The notes beneath the pieces were generated by a model. The model saw nothing but the letters and a program-made list of their open reading frames with translations, was not told the DNA's origin and ran no database searches. Made by a program: the position numbers and the translations under genes. From positions 90,806,873-90,870,872 of the forward strand of contig CM066326.1 in assembly GCA_033807775.1 (NCBI GenBank): a stretch of 64,000 bases of DNA, in the 5' to 3' direction. Below are positions 42,335 to 55,160 of the stretch, piece after piece. Each line of letters opens with the position of its first letter. Position 1 is the first letter of the stretch. This DNA is from Saussurea involucrata. Taxonomy: Eukaryota > Streptophyta > Magnoliopsida > Asterales > Asteraceae.

Positions 42335-42510
42335 TTAGAGATCTCCAATCAACCGATACAAATGTTATTTTTGCCGGTAGTTTCTCTCCGACCGACTGGT
42401 ATTTTGGCTGGCTAAAATGTATTTTGTAGCAGGTGATTATTCATCACAGGTAAAGTCTTGGAGTAGTAGAAACGAGTTTTTAATATGTATGAGCTTATCA
42501 ATATCATTTT

Positions 42511-42732
42511 AAGAGCATCTTTAACAACTATTTTAAAATAGAGATTTACAAGTAGAAGTGTAGAACTAGAGCGTTTTCAAATTTCAAGAACACGCCAATA
42601 ATGATTACAATGGGAGAAATTTTTCTTTAATTTTTTAATAGTATACTGAATTGGTTAATTTATATGATATTTTAATAACATAATCAGTGTTGGATTATTA
42701 AAATAGTAGTTGTTAGTGTTAGAAGAACTCTT
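42511..42732. mobile_element. MITE with AAGAGCATC-type ends
   Basis: The left end is AAGAGCATCTTTAACAACTA; the right, inverted, is AAGAGTTCTTCTAACACTAA. Similar ends appear at 60205-60235 (right end only) and 61899-62050. Confidence 0.6.
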
Positions 42733-42759
42733 TTAAAGATTACGATTATTAGTATTCTA

Positions 42760-44258
42760 TGTAATAACCGTGTCTTTTGTAAATAAATATAAAGTTTGGT
42801 GGCCAAAGTGTGAGGAATAAAAGTTTTGAGGCTATGTGAAAAAGGTATAAAAAGGGGATAGAAACCCTAATTTCCCTCATTTTCCTCATCTCAGTGTGTG
42901 TTTTGCGGCTAAGAGAGTGTGTGAGTGAAGAAGGATTTTAGCAATTGAAGGGGAGACGTGGGAATTTGCAGCTGAGACTTGGGAAGAGCAAAGGAATCAT
43001 CAAGGTAATCCCCAACTCATGCTCCATTTTGATTTAATCTTAACTTTGGAGTGGTAGAACCTGAATTGGTGTTTATTGTTTAGAAAGAAAAGAAATGGCA
43101 GCTGGGTGTTCTTCCAATTCGAATCAATGTGGAATAATTGGATGAAATTACTTGCTATTAGGTTAGAATTAATATTTCCATAATTTTGTTGGTTCAAAAT
43201 CGAATGTGGCTTGGTATGAAGTAATCGATTTAGTTGTGGTAAAAGAAAATACTCGATGAAAAACCCAGTCGTCCGGAACTCGCCACGTCCGGAAACTTTT
43301 GGGTAGGTTCCGGTATTTGAGAGACCGGAAGTGTGTATACCGGAACCGGATACCGGTATCGGGTGTACCAGAACTGGATACCGGAACCAGAGGTACCGGA
43401 ACCGGATGTACCGGAACCGGATACCGGATTTGGGGGCGGAATCTGGGGAGTCTGGATCCCATCTAGTCCAGGACTTTCAGTTTTTCAGTAAGGTTCGAGA
43501 GAGTGACGGGAGACTTATCTAGTCTTGTGTATGGGTGTGATTGTAGGCGCGGGTAGAAGATAAGCAATCTCAAGTGTGAACTCCTAGCGGGACTGCAAAT
43601 GGGTTTTTCTGAACCTAAAACCTTTTAAGTGTGAATCCTTATGTATGTTTATAATTGTAAACGCTTGCACTGTTTTAAACTATGCATGGAAGGTGTGATT
43701 AAATAATGTGTATATACTGTATATGTGTGACATGCTATGGCATTGGTGTGAAATGGGGGTGTGTCCCATAAGATTAAATATATGAATTTGTTTCATATAT
43801 GGGCGGTGTGTGCCTTATTACGCTGTCATGGTGTGTGTGACCATAGCGTGTGCCATTAGCATGTGTCTTGGTGTGCTTATCATGAAAGTGTGCTTCATAT
43901 TGAATTTGTATAAAATATTGCTGCATTTTTTTTATAAATGATGTTATTATTGGTGTGGATTGTTTTGAGGGAACTCACTAGACCTTATGGTCTAACCCTC
44001 GCTTTTCAAAACTAAAACCTTTTCAGGTAAGCAGGTAGCCGAGAGCTTGGTTAGAGGATTGACATGTCGTGAGTCGGAGTTTGCGTATAGAAGGATTAGA
44101 AGACTTCCCATTTATTTTGTCGTCATGTTCTCAGTTGTAGTTAGGGTTATTTCCGCGAACCTAGTTTGTAACGTTGATAGTGTGACTTTGTTGGGCCATT
44201 TTTGCGTTTTGAATTAAAGGAGTAGTTTTAGCATGATTGTTTGGAGTGGGTTGTTACA
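42760..44258 (+). repeat. First LTR of LTR-RT3 (1499 bp)
   Basis: TATA box TATAAAAA at 42846-42853, followed by a leader-like segment. A CCGGAACCGGATACCGG-type repeat zone lies at about 43320-43430. A conserved block lies at 43971-44038. The first ~140 bp differ from the second LTR by one substitution and one 9-bp indel. Confidence 0.88.
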
Positions 44259-44916
44259 TTCTAGTTTTGGCATGATTGTATGTGGGTGAGTCGTCGATGG
44301 TCGATTCGTGACCTTGGTGTTTCCTTTTAGGGAGGACGGCGAATAACTGCAACCTCAGTCTTTGACTTTGGGGATGCTTGTATTATGGTAGACTTTGCTC
44401 TTGTTTGGTAGTTTAACGTGTGGATGTAGGAAGGGGGCGTGTCTCGCGTGATTTCGAAGTAGGCAAGGTACTTTGAGAGGTAGCGTTGCAGTATGTTGAT
44501 GGAATGACATCGGCATGGAGCCGGAGTTTGAGGTGGCCTTGTAAATAGGCTATTTGTCAGGTAAGTCTTGTGGCTCAAACATATGAAGACTGTGGGGCAC
44601 AGAGTTAGTTACGATGCGTGGGAAGAATTAGATTTCGGTAGAAATTCTCATTGTCAGAGGCACCGTTGAAGCCTCATTTTCATAGCGGGCGTTGATGTTG
44701 AGGTCAACGGCAGTTGATGAGATCGTTGTCAAGAGATTGGGGTTGGAAGGGGTAACCCTGGGGTGATTATTTTGTCAGGTTTATGCGCGAACGTAAGAGG
44801 TCGGTAAGGGAAAGGTGTGTATCTGTCAAGATGTTGGATCGCCTTACGTGAGTGTTTTGAAAGTGGAGAATTGATAGTTGGATAGGCGTTTTCTTGTGTG
44901 ATTGATGTTGCGTTTA
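44259..44916 (+). other. Non-coding interior piece of LTR-RT3
   Basis: No frame with retroelement motifs. It starts TTCTAGTTTTGGCATGATTG, which resembles the last 40 bp of the LTR before it. Confidence 0.5.
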
Positions 44917-46736
44917 TGTAACAACCGGGTTTTTTTTATGGAAAATGTGAAAGTTTGGTGGTCGAAGTCTAAGCATTGAAAGTTGGACTTGAGGGACCTA
45001 TTAGCAAAATTTGAGAAGTATAAAATGAGCCCAAACCATTCACCATTTCTTAGAAATCAGTATTATAGGGTTCTTGTGGTGGTGTGCGGCTGAAATAGAA
45101 AGAAAGGGGGAAAGAATAAGAAGGAAGAAAGAGAGAAAGAGCAAGGAGGAAGAAAGAGAGGTGAAGCAAGAAAGAAGAAAGAGTTTCCAAGTTAATTGGG
45201 AGAAAAGGAAAGTTTTCATCATCCTAAATCAATCAGGTAATCGTTTCTCTTCATCCCTAATCTGTGAAAATGTTGCTAAGTTAGGTATTTTGGAGTTTTT
45301 GTTTAAAAGTTGAGCTTGAGACTTTATGGAAGAAATTAGGTGTCTCAAATGCGTTTTTAGGCAACTAAGAGTTCAGTACTAATAGAGCTTAGTAATCAGA
45401 ATATTGTTGCTAATCTAAATTCCTTGGATTATGAGTTTTCTGAGAATTTCGGTCCCAAATAGGGTTCTGAGTCGGTGTCCGGAAAGCCTGTGGGCGTCCG
45501 GACACGTTGTCCAATTTGAAGGTTTCCGGACGAGGAAACTGTCCGGATAAGAAGGCTATCCGGATGAGTAGTTGTCCGGTAAAGGGTTGTCCGAAAAATG
45601 TGAATGTCCGGTAAGTAGTGTCCGGTAAGTGAATGTCCGGTAAGTAGTGTCCGGTAAGTGATTGTCCTGTAAGTAAGGTTGTCCGGTAAGTAAGGTTGTC
45701 CGGTAAGTGTGGTTGTCCGGAAAGTAGTACCCGGAAAGTGGCAGATGTCCGGTAAGTCGAATCCGAGTGGTGTCTGGACTGTTGGTTAGGCATCTGAGTA
45801 GTTTATATCTCATCTATTCCTCAGGTAGACCGATTGAAAGCCAGAAGCGAAGTAAGAAAAGATATTAAACGCATCAGGTGAGTTTTTCTAACTAAAATAC
45901 GTGATCTTACATGTTTTCTAAAGAAAGTGATTATGTGGAAATGCCATGTCATTTTACATGTTTTTTACGTGAATGAAAGTTAATATTTTACTGATCATGG
46001 CATGTTTATGAGCATGATTTATTTACAAGCTTTTACGAACGTTTTCCCATGAAAAGTATGTTCTACTGAAAAGATTATTCAGCAAGATGAAATGAATTGT
46101 AAAGTGTTTTACGAATTTCATGTTTTATGATCATGATGAACTATGTGTATGTATGTGGAGTGGGTCTGCACAGTGGGATCTGAAGACCTCGGGATCCGAT
46201 GATCCCTTGGGCTAATGTGAGAAGCTTGTAGGAGGGAATTCATTTCCTTCCTACTCGGATATGTGATGAGCTTGTAGGAGGGAATTCGTTTCCTTCCTTC
46301 TCGGGCGAGAGGGGAGTCTGTTGGGGCCCCGATCGCGAAATGTTTATGAGATCCATTACACTGTGCAGCACCATGAATGATGTTTATGTGAAGGATGTGA
46401 ACTGTTTTATAAAAATGATTTTATAATGATGATGTACACCGATTATGGAGGGAACCCACTAGACCTCATGGTCTAACCCTCGCTTTTCAAAACTAAAACC
46501 TTTTCAGGTAAGCGATTAATAGGAGGCTCAGGTAAATGAGCAAGAGCATGATAGAGTACAGATGCAGCTAGAAACAGTGCAAATGCCTCTTGTAGAAGTT
46601 AGATTATTCTCAGTTGTGTATAGGTTGTTTCCGCCAACCTAAGTTTTAGATTGATGTAATGAAATTCTGGAACCCAGTTTTGTAAATCTTATGTTGTAAT
46701 GCTATGTTTGTCCTGTTGGATTTTTGGGACGTTACA
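44917..46736 (+). repeat. 5' LTR of LTR-RT2 (1820 bp)
   Basis: TATA box TATAAAA at 45019-45025. A GTCCGGTAAGTA-type repeat zone lies at about 45545-45745, two units longer than in the 3' LTR. A conserved hairpin block lies at 46449-46514. Confidence 0.92.
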
Positions 46737-49700
46737 AATGGTATCAGAGCCATAGTTTAAGGGATTTAGGTGACCGGACGGGCATAAACTTAAACTTGGG
46801 AGTAGAAATCACAACTGAGAATCAGGAAATGCGTTAGGAGGGCACTATTGTAGATACAGGAAATGCGTAGGAGGACACTATTATAGAGATAGGACTAATA
46901 AGGTACTGAGGACTGTCATGTAAGGTAAGTTTGAGATTCCACCTGGCCAGTGCAATTGCAAACTTATAGGTACATGTATGTGCTTAACCTGCCTTATTAA
47001 CCTGCCTTATTAACCTGTCGTATTATTCCGAAGTGGTAGTCAGAAGCTAGTGTTTATGTCGGGTTCCAGTACTTTAGAACGTCAGCAAGATCCTTGAGGG
47101 GTAGATTGAGACCTCTTGTTGGGGAAGTTTCATGAGAAGTCACTTATGATGTGATGTATGTATACATCATAGAGAAGAAATGTTGTATAGAGTGTTTTGA
47201 GTTTTCTAGAGGTAGCTCTTCGTGGATTCGAAGAGGTTGGATGTTGAGTTTGAGTAAGACTCCTGTTTCGGGAGAGTCCCAGTTCTAGAAATCATGGGAT
47301 AGATCAGTCAGGATGGTAAGGGAGGACAATGTCAAAACCTTGAAAGTATCAATGGAGCCCTGACTTCTTAGTCGAGCTTTTCAATGGCAGGATAAATGAA
47401 ATAAGATACATATAGTGAATTAAAAGCATGTAGAAGTAGAAAGTGAGATGGTCGACCAAAGCGAAAATAGTATGAAATGGTTGAGTAAGTGAGATGTGGA
47501 ACGCAGGTTCAACAAGTTATTTCATAACCGAGAGGGCGACCATTGGTCGTAGGTAAGTGTCAAGGATAAGTTGCGTGAGTAAAACGGTTGACCTTGTTAG
47601 AGTGAGTAGCCTTCAGTTGTAAGTAGAGTCTCATGCATAGCGTTCTTATGTGTAACATGAAATTTTCATGATTTAAGTCAAATGTGTAAATATCAATTTT
47701 AATCGAAAATGAGTCAGAATGTGCAAGCGTATGTTTAAAGAAAAGGTGACTTCATTCACATTACACAATGAAATTTCGAACTTAACGATTCGCAAAATAT
47801 TTCACACTTTTCGTGATAAGTTAAATTGTTACAAAAAGGTCGAGAAAACGTTTGCCAGCAAAACTTTTACAATCAAAATGAGTTTTAACATGTTGATATC
47901 ATATAAAAGGGCTGAGAACCGACTGGTTTACTTGGTGTCGGTAATTTCTTTTAGAATTGTGTCGTATGAAAGGATTTCTATTCAACGTATTATTGTCGTA
48001 TTAACATCGTCCAGATTGAGTAAGATTAAGGTTCACGGGAAGATGCATGCAAACGATTCTCGAATCGTTGTGCAGGGCATTGAAGTTATAAGAATGATGG
48101 GGTCATGTGTACCCACGTTGTTTTCAAGTGTTGTTTATTTAAAATGATAAAATGTACGAAATGATTTATCTACTGCTTTGTCATGCATGAAGGCTATAAA
48201 CTTACTAGGTCGTAAGATATGACATGTTAAGCTAAGGAAGGACTTCAAGAGTGGAAAAGTGTAGGGCAAATCAGGAAAGAATGTTGTAGCTTTAGTATTT
48301 GTGTTCAAGAGGAAAGGTGAACAGTGGTAGAGTCAGAAGTGGATTATAGTATCGGTTGTATGAGGGTTTGCACCCTTGTTCGGTAAATGGAAGTACGGTT
48401 GTCAAGGGACGGTTGTGTCCGGAGGAAGGACTTGAAGCCTTAAAGGTGTGGTATTAGCAACTCGTTATGAGTAGTGTGCTGAGGCAGAAATGAGACATCC
48501 TCGATGTCGAATAAGAGTCTTAAGGTGATCTTGTAATTTTGATGTTACATGAGTAGGTTTTGAAATGAGGGAGACGGATTATGAAGTTGACTATGATATG
48601 TTGGAAGGATTAGGTTTCGTAAGGAACCCGTGTTTAAGAATATGTTAAGAAAGTATCAACAGGTCGACTTTTGATGCTGAAGTCGGCAACCGTGCAAGAT
48701 GGTTAAGGCCGAAGGCTTGAACCAGAAGAGCGAAAGTTGATAGAACACCTTGTGGGGGTGCTAAGTTAGTGAGAGACCGCTGTTGTTGAATAAGCGTTCT
48801 ATTTACGAGGTGTGGAGGGTCAATAGAAGGATAAGGTGTGTAGAACAAACGAAGTGAGTGTAGACTATATCAGTCAGTAAGAAAATGTGCTGTGTCTACG
48901 AAAGGGATTGGATCGCAAAGAGCCAACAAGAACGATTATGTTTGAGTTAATTGGGAACTCGTGAGTATAGTTCGACAGATTGAGAAAGGACTAAGTAGCG
49001 AGATAGACTCGATTGTGTATATGGGAGGATGTGAAGGCAAGTTCGAATTGTGTGAATGATCATGAGAGATCTGGTCTGCAGTGTGATGCTATGGGCAAAG
49101 AGTGTACGGATGTGTAGTGACAGTAATTGTCAAGCTAAATGTGCCAGCTAGTGTCGTAGTGATGGGATGTTAGAGAGAGAGAGAGGAAGCATCGGATAAA
49201 AGCCTTTTTGGGAGTTTTGGATGAGGTGTACGATTTGTTAACCAGATTGTTGGAGCACGTAGGGTGTAAGTTGACGTTGTGGCATGATTATGTTCAGGAT
49301 AGAATGACGGAGTGGTGGTGGGTGGTTACCCAAAGGAGAAACCAAGTGTTGTTAATTGTAAGAGTCGCTAAGTAAGCATATTTTGGGATCATTGGAAGTT
49401 TAAAGAAGATGATGGGTGTGTTAGTCAAAGTGTGGTGGAATAGATGTGAAATCCTTAAAGAATGTGTAGTGACGTCGAACACTAGTGTCGTTTCAAGACG
49501 ACTCGTTTGAATGCCTTAATTTAGGATCTTGGTGCAACTGTTTGGTTATGTAAGTAATGAGAAAGTGATATCAGCATGTGGAAAAGTCGGGAGAGAGGGG
49601 CAAGTAATGTTTGGTGGGCAGTGCTCCACGCTAACGTGGGGAGGTGAAGATAGTATGTCAGAATAAGTAAGTAAATTGGAAGTAGTAAACTTGACAGTAA

Positions 49701-50587
49701 TGCCGAAAGGTGCAGTGTTGTGTAGATTGTCATTGATAAGTGTGCGAGCTTTTGGAAAGAGTATTGAGGAAGGGAATTGTGTATGATTTTGTGCAGGAAA
49801 GAAGTGGATAAGACAACTGAATGAGTTAAGTTAGTGACTTTGCGTGAAATGTTTAAACGAATTGGTCGTGCAGTGATTAAACTAGTGAAAATAGTATGGT
49901 GTGACCAGGGTTACCCCTCCCAGTGGAGTGAGGATAACCGGAGTTATGTTTTATATGACTGAACGAACGTGGCAATCAGAGAGAAATTGATGTGTTTCAG
50001 GATAAGTTTAATTTGAGTAGGTGAACACTTCAACGATGGGTTTGGAGGTTACTACTCTTAGCTACGTATAAGTATGGGGTGGTGAAGTAGTGAGGATGTG
50101 AGATGACTGTCGAACTGTGGTCTAGGTGGTCCGAGAAAGGGAAATGTTCTGCATAGGCGATTGTTGGGTGGTGCAGGGTTGTGAGTTGTAATACGATGAA
50201 GGAACTCGGGGTTATGAGTTGTCGGGATGGACAGGGTTGGCTTTGTGCCAAGCCGTCAAGTGAGTGATTGTTTCTTAGTAAATGAATCTCGTGTTGTAGC
50301 GGGGGATTCCGCCAAGTTCCTCCTTAAAGGAAGTAAAGATGCATGAGAAGCCTTATTTAATCCACTATCGTTAAGACCGATCGAATAGGAACATTAGCCT
50401 GCGAGTTAGAGTACCGTAAGAACTGAAGGGAACGCACCCAATGTTCCATGTTTCGAATTTAATGAGGTGGTCGACAGAGTCAGAAGTGGCATTACTTTAG
50501 GGAAATGTCAGTTTTGGTGAAGACAAGTTACCCGCATCTTTTCCAATGAGGAATTCCGGGGACGAAATTCTCTTAAGGGGGAAGTGT
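46737..50587 (+). other. Non-coding interior of LTR-RT2
   Basis: Purine-rich, with many short frames in all directions and none with retroviral-type motifs. The longest plus-strand frame (47719-48147) is Lys/Ile-rich without recognisable domains. The end GAATTCCGGGGACGAAATTC before the polypurine tract resembles the end of LTR-RT3 (GAATTCCGGGGACGGAATTC), hinting at a common ancestor. Confidence 0.75.
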
Positions 50588-52366
50588 TGTAACAACCGGG
50601 TTTTTTTTATGGAAAATGTGAAAGTTTGGTGGTCGAAGTCTAAGCATTGAAAGTTGGACTTGAGGGACCTATTAGCAAATTTTGAGAAGTATAAAATGAG
50701 CCCAAACCCTTAGGGCACCATTTCTTAGAAATCAGTATTATGGGGTTCTTGTGGTGGTGTGCGGCTGAAATAGAAAGAAAGAGGGAAAGAATAAGAAGGA
50801 AGAAAGAGAGAAAGAGCAAGGAGGAAGAAAGAGAGGTGAAGCAAGAAAGAAGAAAGAGTTTCCAAGTTAATTGGGAGAAAAGGAAAGTTTTCATCATCCT
50901 AAATCAATCAGGTAATCGTTTCTCTTCATCCCTAATCTGTGAAAATGTTGCTAAGTTAGGTATTTTGGAGTTTTTGTTTAAAAGTTGAGCTTGAGACTTT
51001 ATGGAAGAAATTAGGTGTCTCAAATGCGTTTTTAGGCAACTAAGAGTTCAGTACTAATAGAGCTTAGTAATCAGAATATTGTTGCTAATCTAAATTCCTT
51101 GGATTATGAGTTTTCTGAGAATTTCGGTCCCAAATAGGGTTCTGAGTCGGCGTCCGGAAAGCCTGTGGGCGTCCGGACACGTTGTCCAATTTGAAGGTTT
51201 CCGGATGAGGAAACTGTCCGGATAAGAAGGCTATCCGGATGAGTAGTTGTCCGGTAAAAGGGTTGTCCGAAAAGTGTGAATGTCCGGTAAGTAGTGTCCG
51301 GTAAGTGATTGTCCTGTAAGTAAGGTTGTCCGGTAAGTAAGGTTGTCCGGAAAGTAGTACCCGGAAAGTGGCAGATGCCCGGTAAGTCGAATCTGAGTGG
51401 TGTCTGGACTGTTGGTTAGGCATCTGAGTAGTTTATATCTCATTTATTCCTCAGGTAGACCGATTGAAAGCCAAAAGCGAAGTAAGAAAAGATATTAAGC
51501 GCATCATGTGAGTTTTTCTAACTAAAATACGTGATCTTACGTGTTTTCTAAAGAAAGTGATTATGTGGAAATGCCATGTCATTTTACATGATTTTTACGT
51601 GAATGAAAGTTAATATTTTACTGATCAGGGCATGTTTATGAGCATGATTTATTTACAAGCTTTTACGAACGTTTTCCCATGAAAATTATGTTCTACTGAA
51701 AAGATTATTCAGCAAGATGAAATGAATTGTAAAGTGTTTTACGAATTTCATGTTTTATGATCATGATGAGCTATGTGTATGTATGTAGAGTCGGTCTGCA
51801 CAGTGGGATCTGAAGACCTCGGGATCCGATGTTCCCTTGGGCTAATGTGAGAAGCTTGTAGGAGGGAATTAATTTCCTTCCTACTCGGATATGTGATGAG
51901 CTTGTAGGAGGGAATTCGTTTCCTTCCTACTCGGGAGAGAGGGGAGTCTGCTGGGGTCCCGATCGCGAAATGTTTATGAGATCCATTACACTGTGCAGCA
52001 CCATGAATGATGTTTATGTGAAGAATGTGAATTGTTTTATAAAAATGATTTTATAATGATGATGTACACCGATTATGGAGGGAACTCACTAGACCTCATG
52101 GTCTAACCCTTGCTTTTCAAAACTAAAACCTTTTCAGGTAAGCGATTAATAGGAGGCTCAGGTAAATGAGCAAGAGCACGATAGAGTACAGATGCGGCCA
52201 GAAACAGTGCAAGTGCCTCTTGTAGAAGTTAGATTATTCTCAGTTGTGTATAGGTTGTTTCCGCCAACCTAAGTTTTAGATTGATGTAATGAAATTCTAG
52301 GACCCAGTTTTGTAAATCTTATGTTGTAATGCTATGTTTGTCCTGTTGGATTTTTGGGACGTTACA
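50588..52366 (+). repeat. 3' LTR of LTR-RT2 (1779 bp)
   Basis: Aligns to 44917-46736 throughout with scattered substitutions and fewer GTCCGGTAAGTA-type repeat units (about 51250-51370). Confidence 0.92.
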
Positions 52367-54274
52367 GTTTATGAATGGAGTAGTTAGCACAACTCATGTG
52401 GGACGCGTGGACTATGTTGGTGTGCAAGGTAGCGTTTTACCGTTTGGTTACTGGAGCATGTTGCATGTGGATTCTTAAGAGTTGGCTGGGGACAAAGACT
52501 CGAGTGAGTGAAGTAGACGATCATAAGTTGTAGTTTAGCTAGGTTGGGAAAAGACCAGGTCGTGGGGTAGCTGTATTTCAAATGTTTGTTGTGATCGGAA
52601 CGGAGAAGCAAGGCTTATTGTGTGTAATAATGATCATGAGGATTTTGCCTTTGGTGTTAGGTTATGGTGTGGTGGTCGTAGGATAAGATAGTGGTAACTT
52701 ATGCAAGATAGACATGCAAGTCTTCGGTGAGATAACAAGTTGATGTGAGGATAAGTGGTGGGCTAGTGTTGTTAATATGAGATGAGCGTAAGTGGAAGCC
52801 TTTGCTCGGGATTTGCTAATAAGTTATTCAAATGTAGTAAATTATGTGTGTTAAGATGCATAGATGATTGCGTGGCGTGTAGTATTGTCATCTGAGAATA
52901 AAGAATGGGGTGGAAGTTGGTGGCCAGCTAAGAAGGAAATTGTGTACTCTTTGGTTGCGAGGAGTTGATGAGTGAGTTTGTCTTGTGTCATTGAGATATT
53001 TGGGAAGATGTTGGTTTGGTCAGTTTATGATGTTTCGTGGTAGATACGAAATCCTTGGAATGTTGAATTATTTCTTGCGTGTAAGGGATTTCTCATGAGT
53101 AGGATAACCCCGTTTGTGGGACAAGATGTGTGTGGTGGATTTGAGTATTGGTGTTATCTGTTGAAGAGGATCATAACTGTGAGTTAAGGTGATACTCGAG
53201 GTTGATCTCGGATTAAATTGGTGAATTGAACGTTCGTTATTCTAATAAGGGATTCATATTGTTGTGGCGTTAACATCTTTAAATTTGTTCTTACGAAAGT
53301 GCAGTTGTGGGTAAGACTCATAATTCGTTTCAGAACCGTGGATTTAGGTGTGTGGTCAATATTGTGAAACAGTGGGTACAGGGTGACACCGTCGAGTACA
53401 TGAACTCCTAGTGGGATGAGAAAGAGGGTTGCGTGTATGTGTTGGTTTAAGGGTCGAGGAAAGCTAGTTGGTGAGGTCGGTCGAAAGTGTGCATCATATG
53501 ATGAGCTGTTCCTTGGAATCATGTGTTATGTCTTGAGAAGAAAGTTAAATGTAGTGCTCGAAATGAAGGACCATTGGATTAGACTTGGTAGTGGTGTGGG
53601 AAACATTCCAAGTGAGTTTGTCGCTCGATGTTAAGCTAATGAGAATAGTCTTGTGTGAGCTTGGGCACTCATTCCTGTTGAGTGGGTGAAACTTGAATCT
53701 ATGTGGATGGACGAGTGTTGGGTGCAGTGGGAAGTTGAATGTGTGTCTTCTGGATTGGTTCGGTTTGGTTGGTGGCTGCTTCAGATGTTAGAGTATAGAA
53801 GTTTCCTACTTTTAGTTAAGTATAGTGTGGGGTGATGATGTGGTGAGAACATGTGAATTGATTACTGAAGGATAGTAATCAATGCAATTCAGACAAGGAA
53901 GTGTTATCTGCTTTAGACGTATGTCGTGTTGGGAAACCGATTGTAGAATTGTGTGTGGAGCCCTTATTTTGTCGCATTTTAAAACCGTGAGTCTGGGTGT
54001 GGATGATTTTGTGTGCAATTGTTACAATTGGCTTGAAGCGTTTTTATGATACACGAGTTTTCTGGGGTAAAAGTCATAGTTAAGCAAAAGTGTGATAGTT
54101 CGTGGGTATGTGCCTTATTGTTGAAGGGTTATGCTTCGTGGGAGTGATAGATTCCTTATAGAAGCAAAGCGGTTGGCATGTGCAGTTATCTGTGAACCTT
54201 CCATGAATAAAGAGGTATCGTGGAAAGAGGCATTGGGTGAGACCGGAGGTCGTGCGGTTGACCGGTGTTAAGTC
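52367..54274 (+). other. Degraded interior of LTR-RT3
   Basis: No intact frame. By position it should derive from gag-pol, but no reverse transcriptase or RNase H motif is readable. Frames on both strands are short. Confidence 0.5.
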
Positions 54275-54372
54275 AACCAGATTCGTGAGAAGTTAAGAGT
54301 GGCTCAAGACCTCCACAGGGTGTATGCGAGCAAAAGAAGGAGACCGATTGAATTCATGGTGGGGGATAAAGT

Positions 54373-55160
54373 TAAGGGTGTTCGCGGTCCGGTTTGGGCG
54401 GTTTAACTCCTCGGACCACAAACCAAACCGCAAGTGGCGGTTTATTTAATTTTCAAACCGAGCGGTTTGACATCAAGTGCCCAGACCAGCCAAACTGGAC
54501 CGCGGTTTAGGCGGTTTGGTCCGACCGGTTTAGGTGATTTGGGCCTTTTATGGGCTTTAGAGTGTAAACTTAAAAAAACATATATAAATTTGAAATTTAT
54601 ACTAAAAGGTAAACAAAGATGGAGTCCATATGAATGAAACGAAGTCCACAAAAAAATTAAACAAAATATCCAACAAAATACTAAATAAAGTAAATGATAA
54701 TATATACATATATATATAGGACGATAATCAAATAAGAACCTAAAGTACGTTGAGAACCGTGAAAACCAATCTAAGCCGTTGATTGATTTTAATCTATAGA
54801 CATTATTATAGGCAAAAATAGGTTGAGAACCGTGAGAACCTATGAATAAATTTTTATGTTTTTAAAACCATAGGATCAAAACCAAATGACGGCTTAGATC
54901 GGTTCTCACGGTTCTCAACCTATTTTTGGTTCTCACATGATTTAACCCATATATATATATATATATATATATATAATTGGCGGTCTGTTTGGTCCAAACC
55001 GCCCAAAAAAATCTCCAGACCGCAGACCAGACCGAACCGGATGGTTTGGCAATTTTTCAAACCAGACCGGATCGCCAGACCGCTCAAATCGCCAAAAACG
55101 GTCCGGTTTGACTTGGTTCAACCGGTTTGGGCGGTCCAACGGTTTTTTTGAACACCCATA
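54373..55160. mobile_element. Non-autonomous hAT element inside the integrase frame
   Basis: The 8-bp TSD GATAAAGT is perfect at 54365-54372 and 55161-55168. Ends are TAAGGGTGTTCGCGG and, inverted, TATGGGTGTTCAAAA. The interior is full of GGTTTGGGCGGTTT and ACCAGACCG motifs. Length 788 bp including a nested MITE. Confidence 0.93.
54719..54948. mobile_element. MITE nested in the non-autonomous hAT
   Basis: The left end is GGACGATAATCAAATAAGAACC-like and the right, inverted, GGTTAAATCATGTGAGAACC. Both arms continue with GTTGAGAACCGTGARAACC and CTAAGCCGT. Confidence 0.65.

Larger units (their letters stand above)
44917..52366 (+). mobile_element. LTR-RT2: complete LTR pair, non-coding interior
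   Basis: TSD GTTTA is perfect at 44912-44916 and 52367-52371. LTRs start TGTAACAACCGGG and end TTTTGGGACGTTACA. The primer-binding site TGGTATCAGAGCC (46739-46751) and polypurine tract AAGGGGGAAGTGT (50575-50587) are in place. The 3.85-kb interior encodes no gag-pol. It is inserted inside LTR-RT3 and is therefore younger. Confidence 0.93.

Noticed and set aside
47719..48147. 142-residue plus-strand frame in LTR-RT2 interior
   Set aside because: Lys/Ile/Ser-rich with no motif, starts at a common ATG in a region without other coding signal, and lies in a retroelement interior with frames of similar size on both strands.
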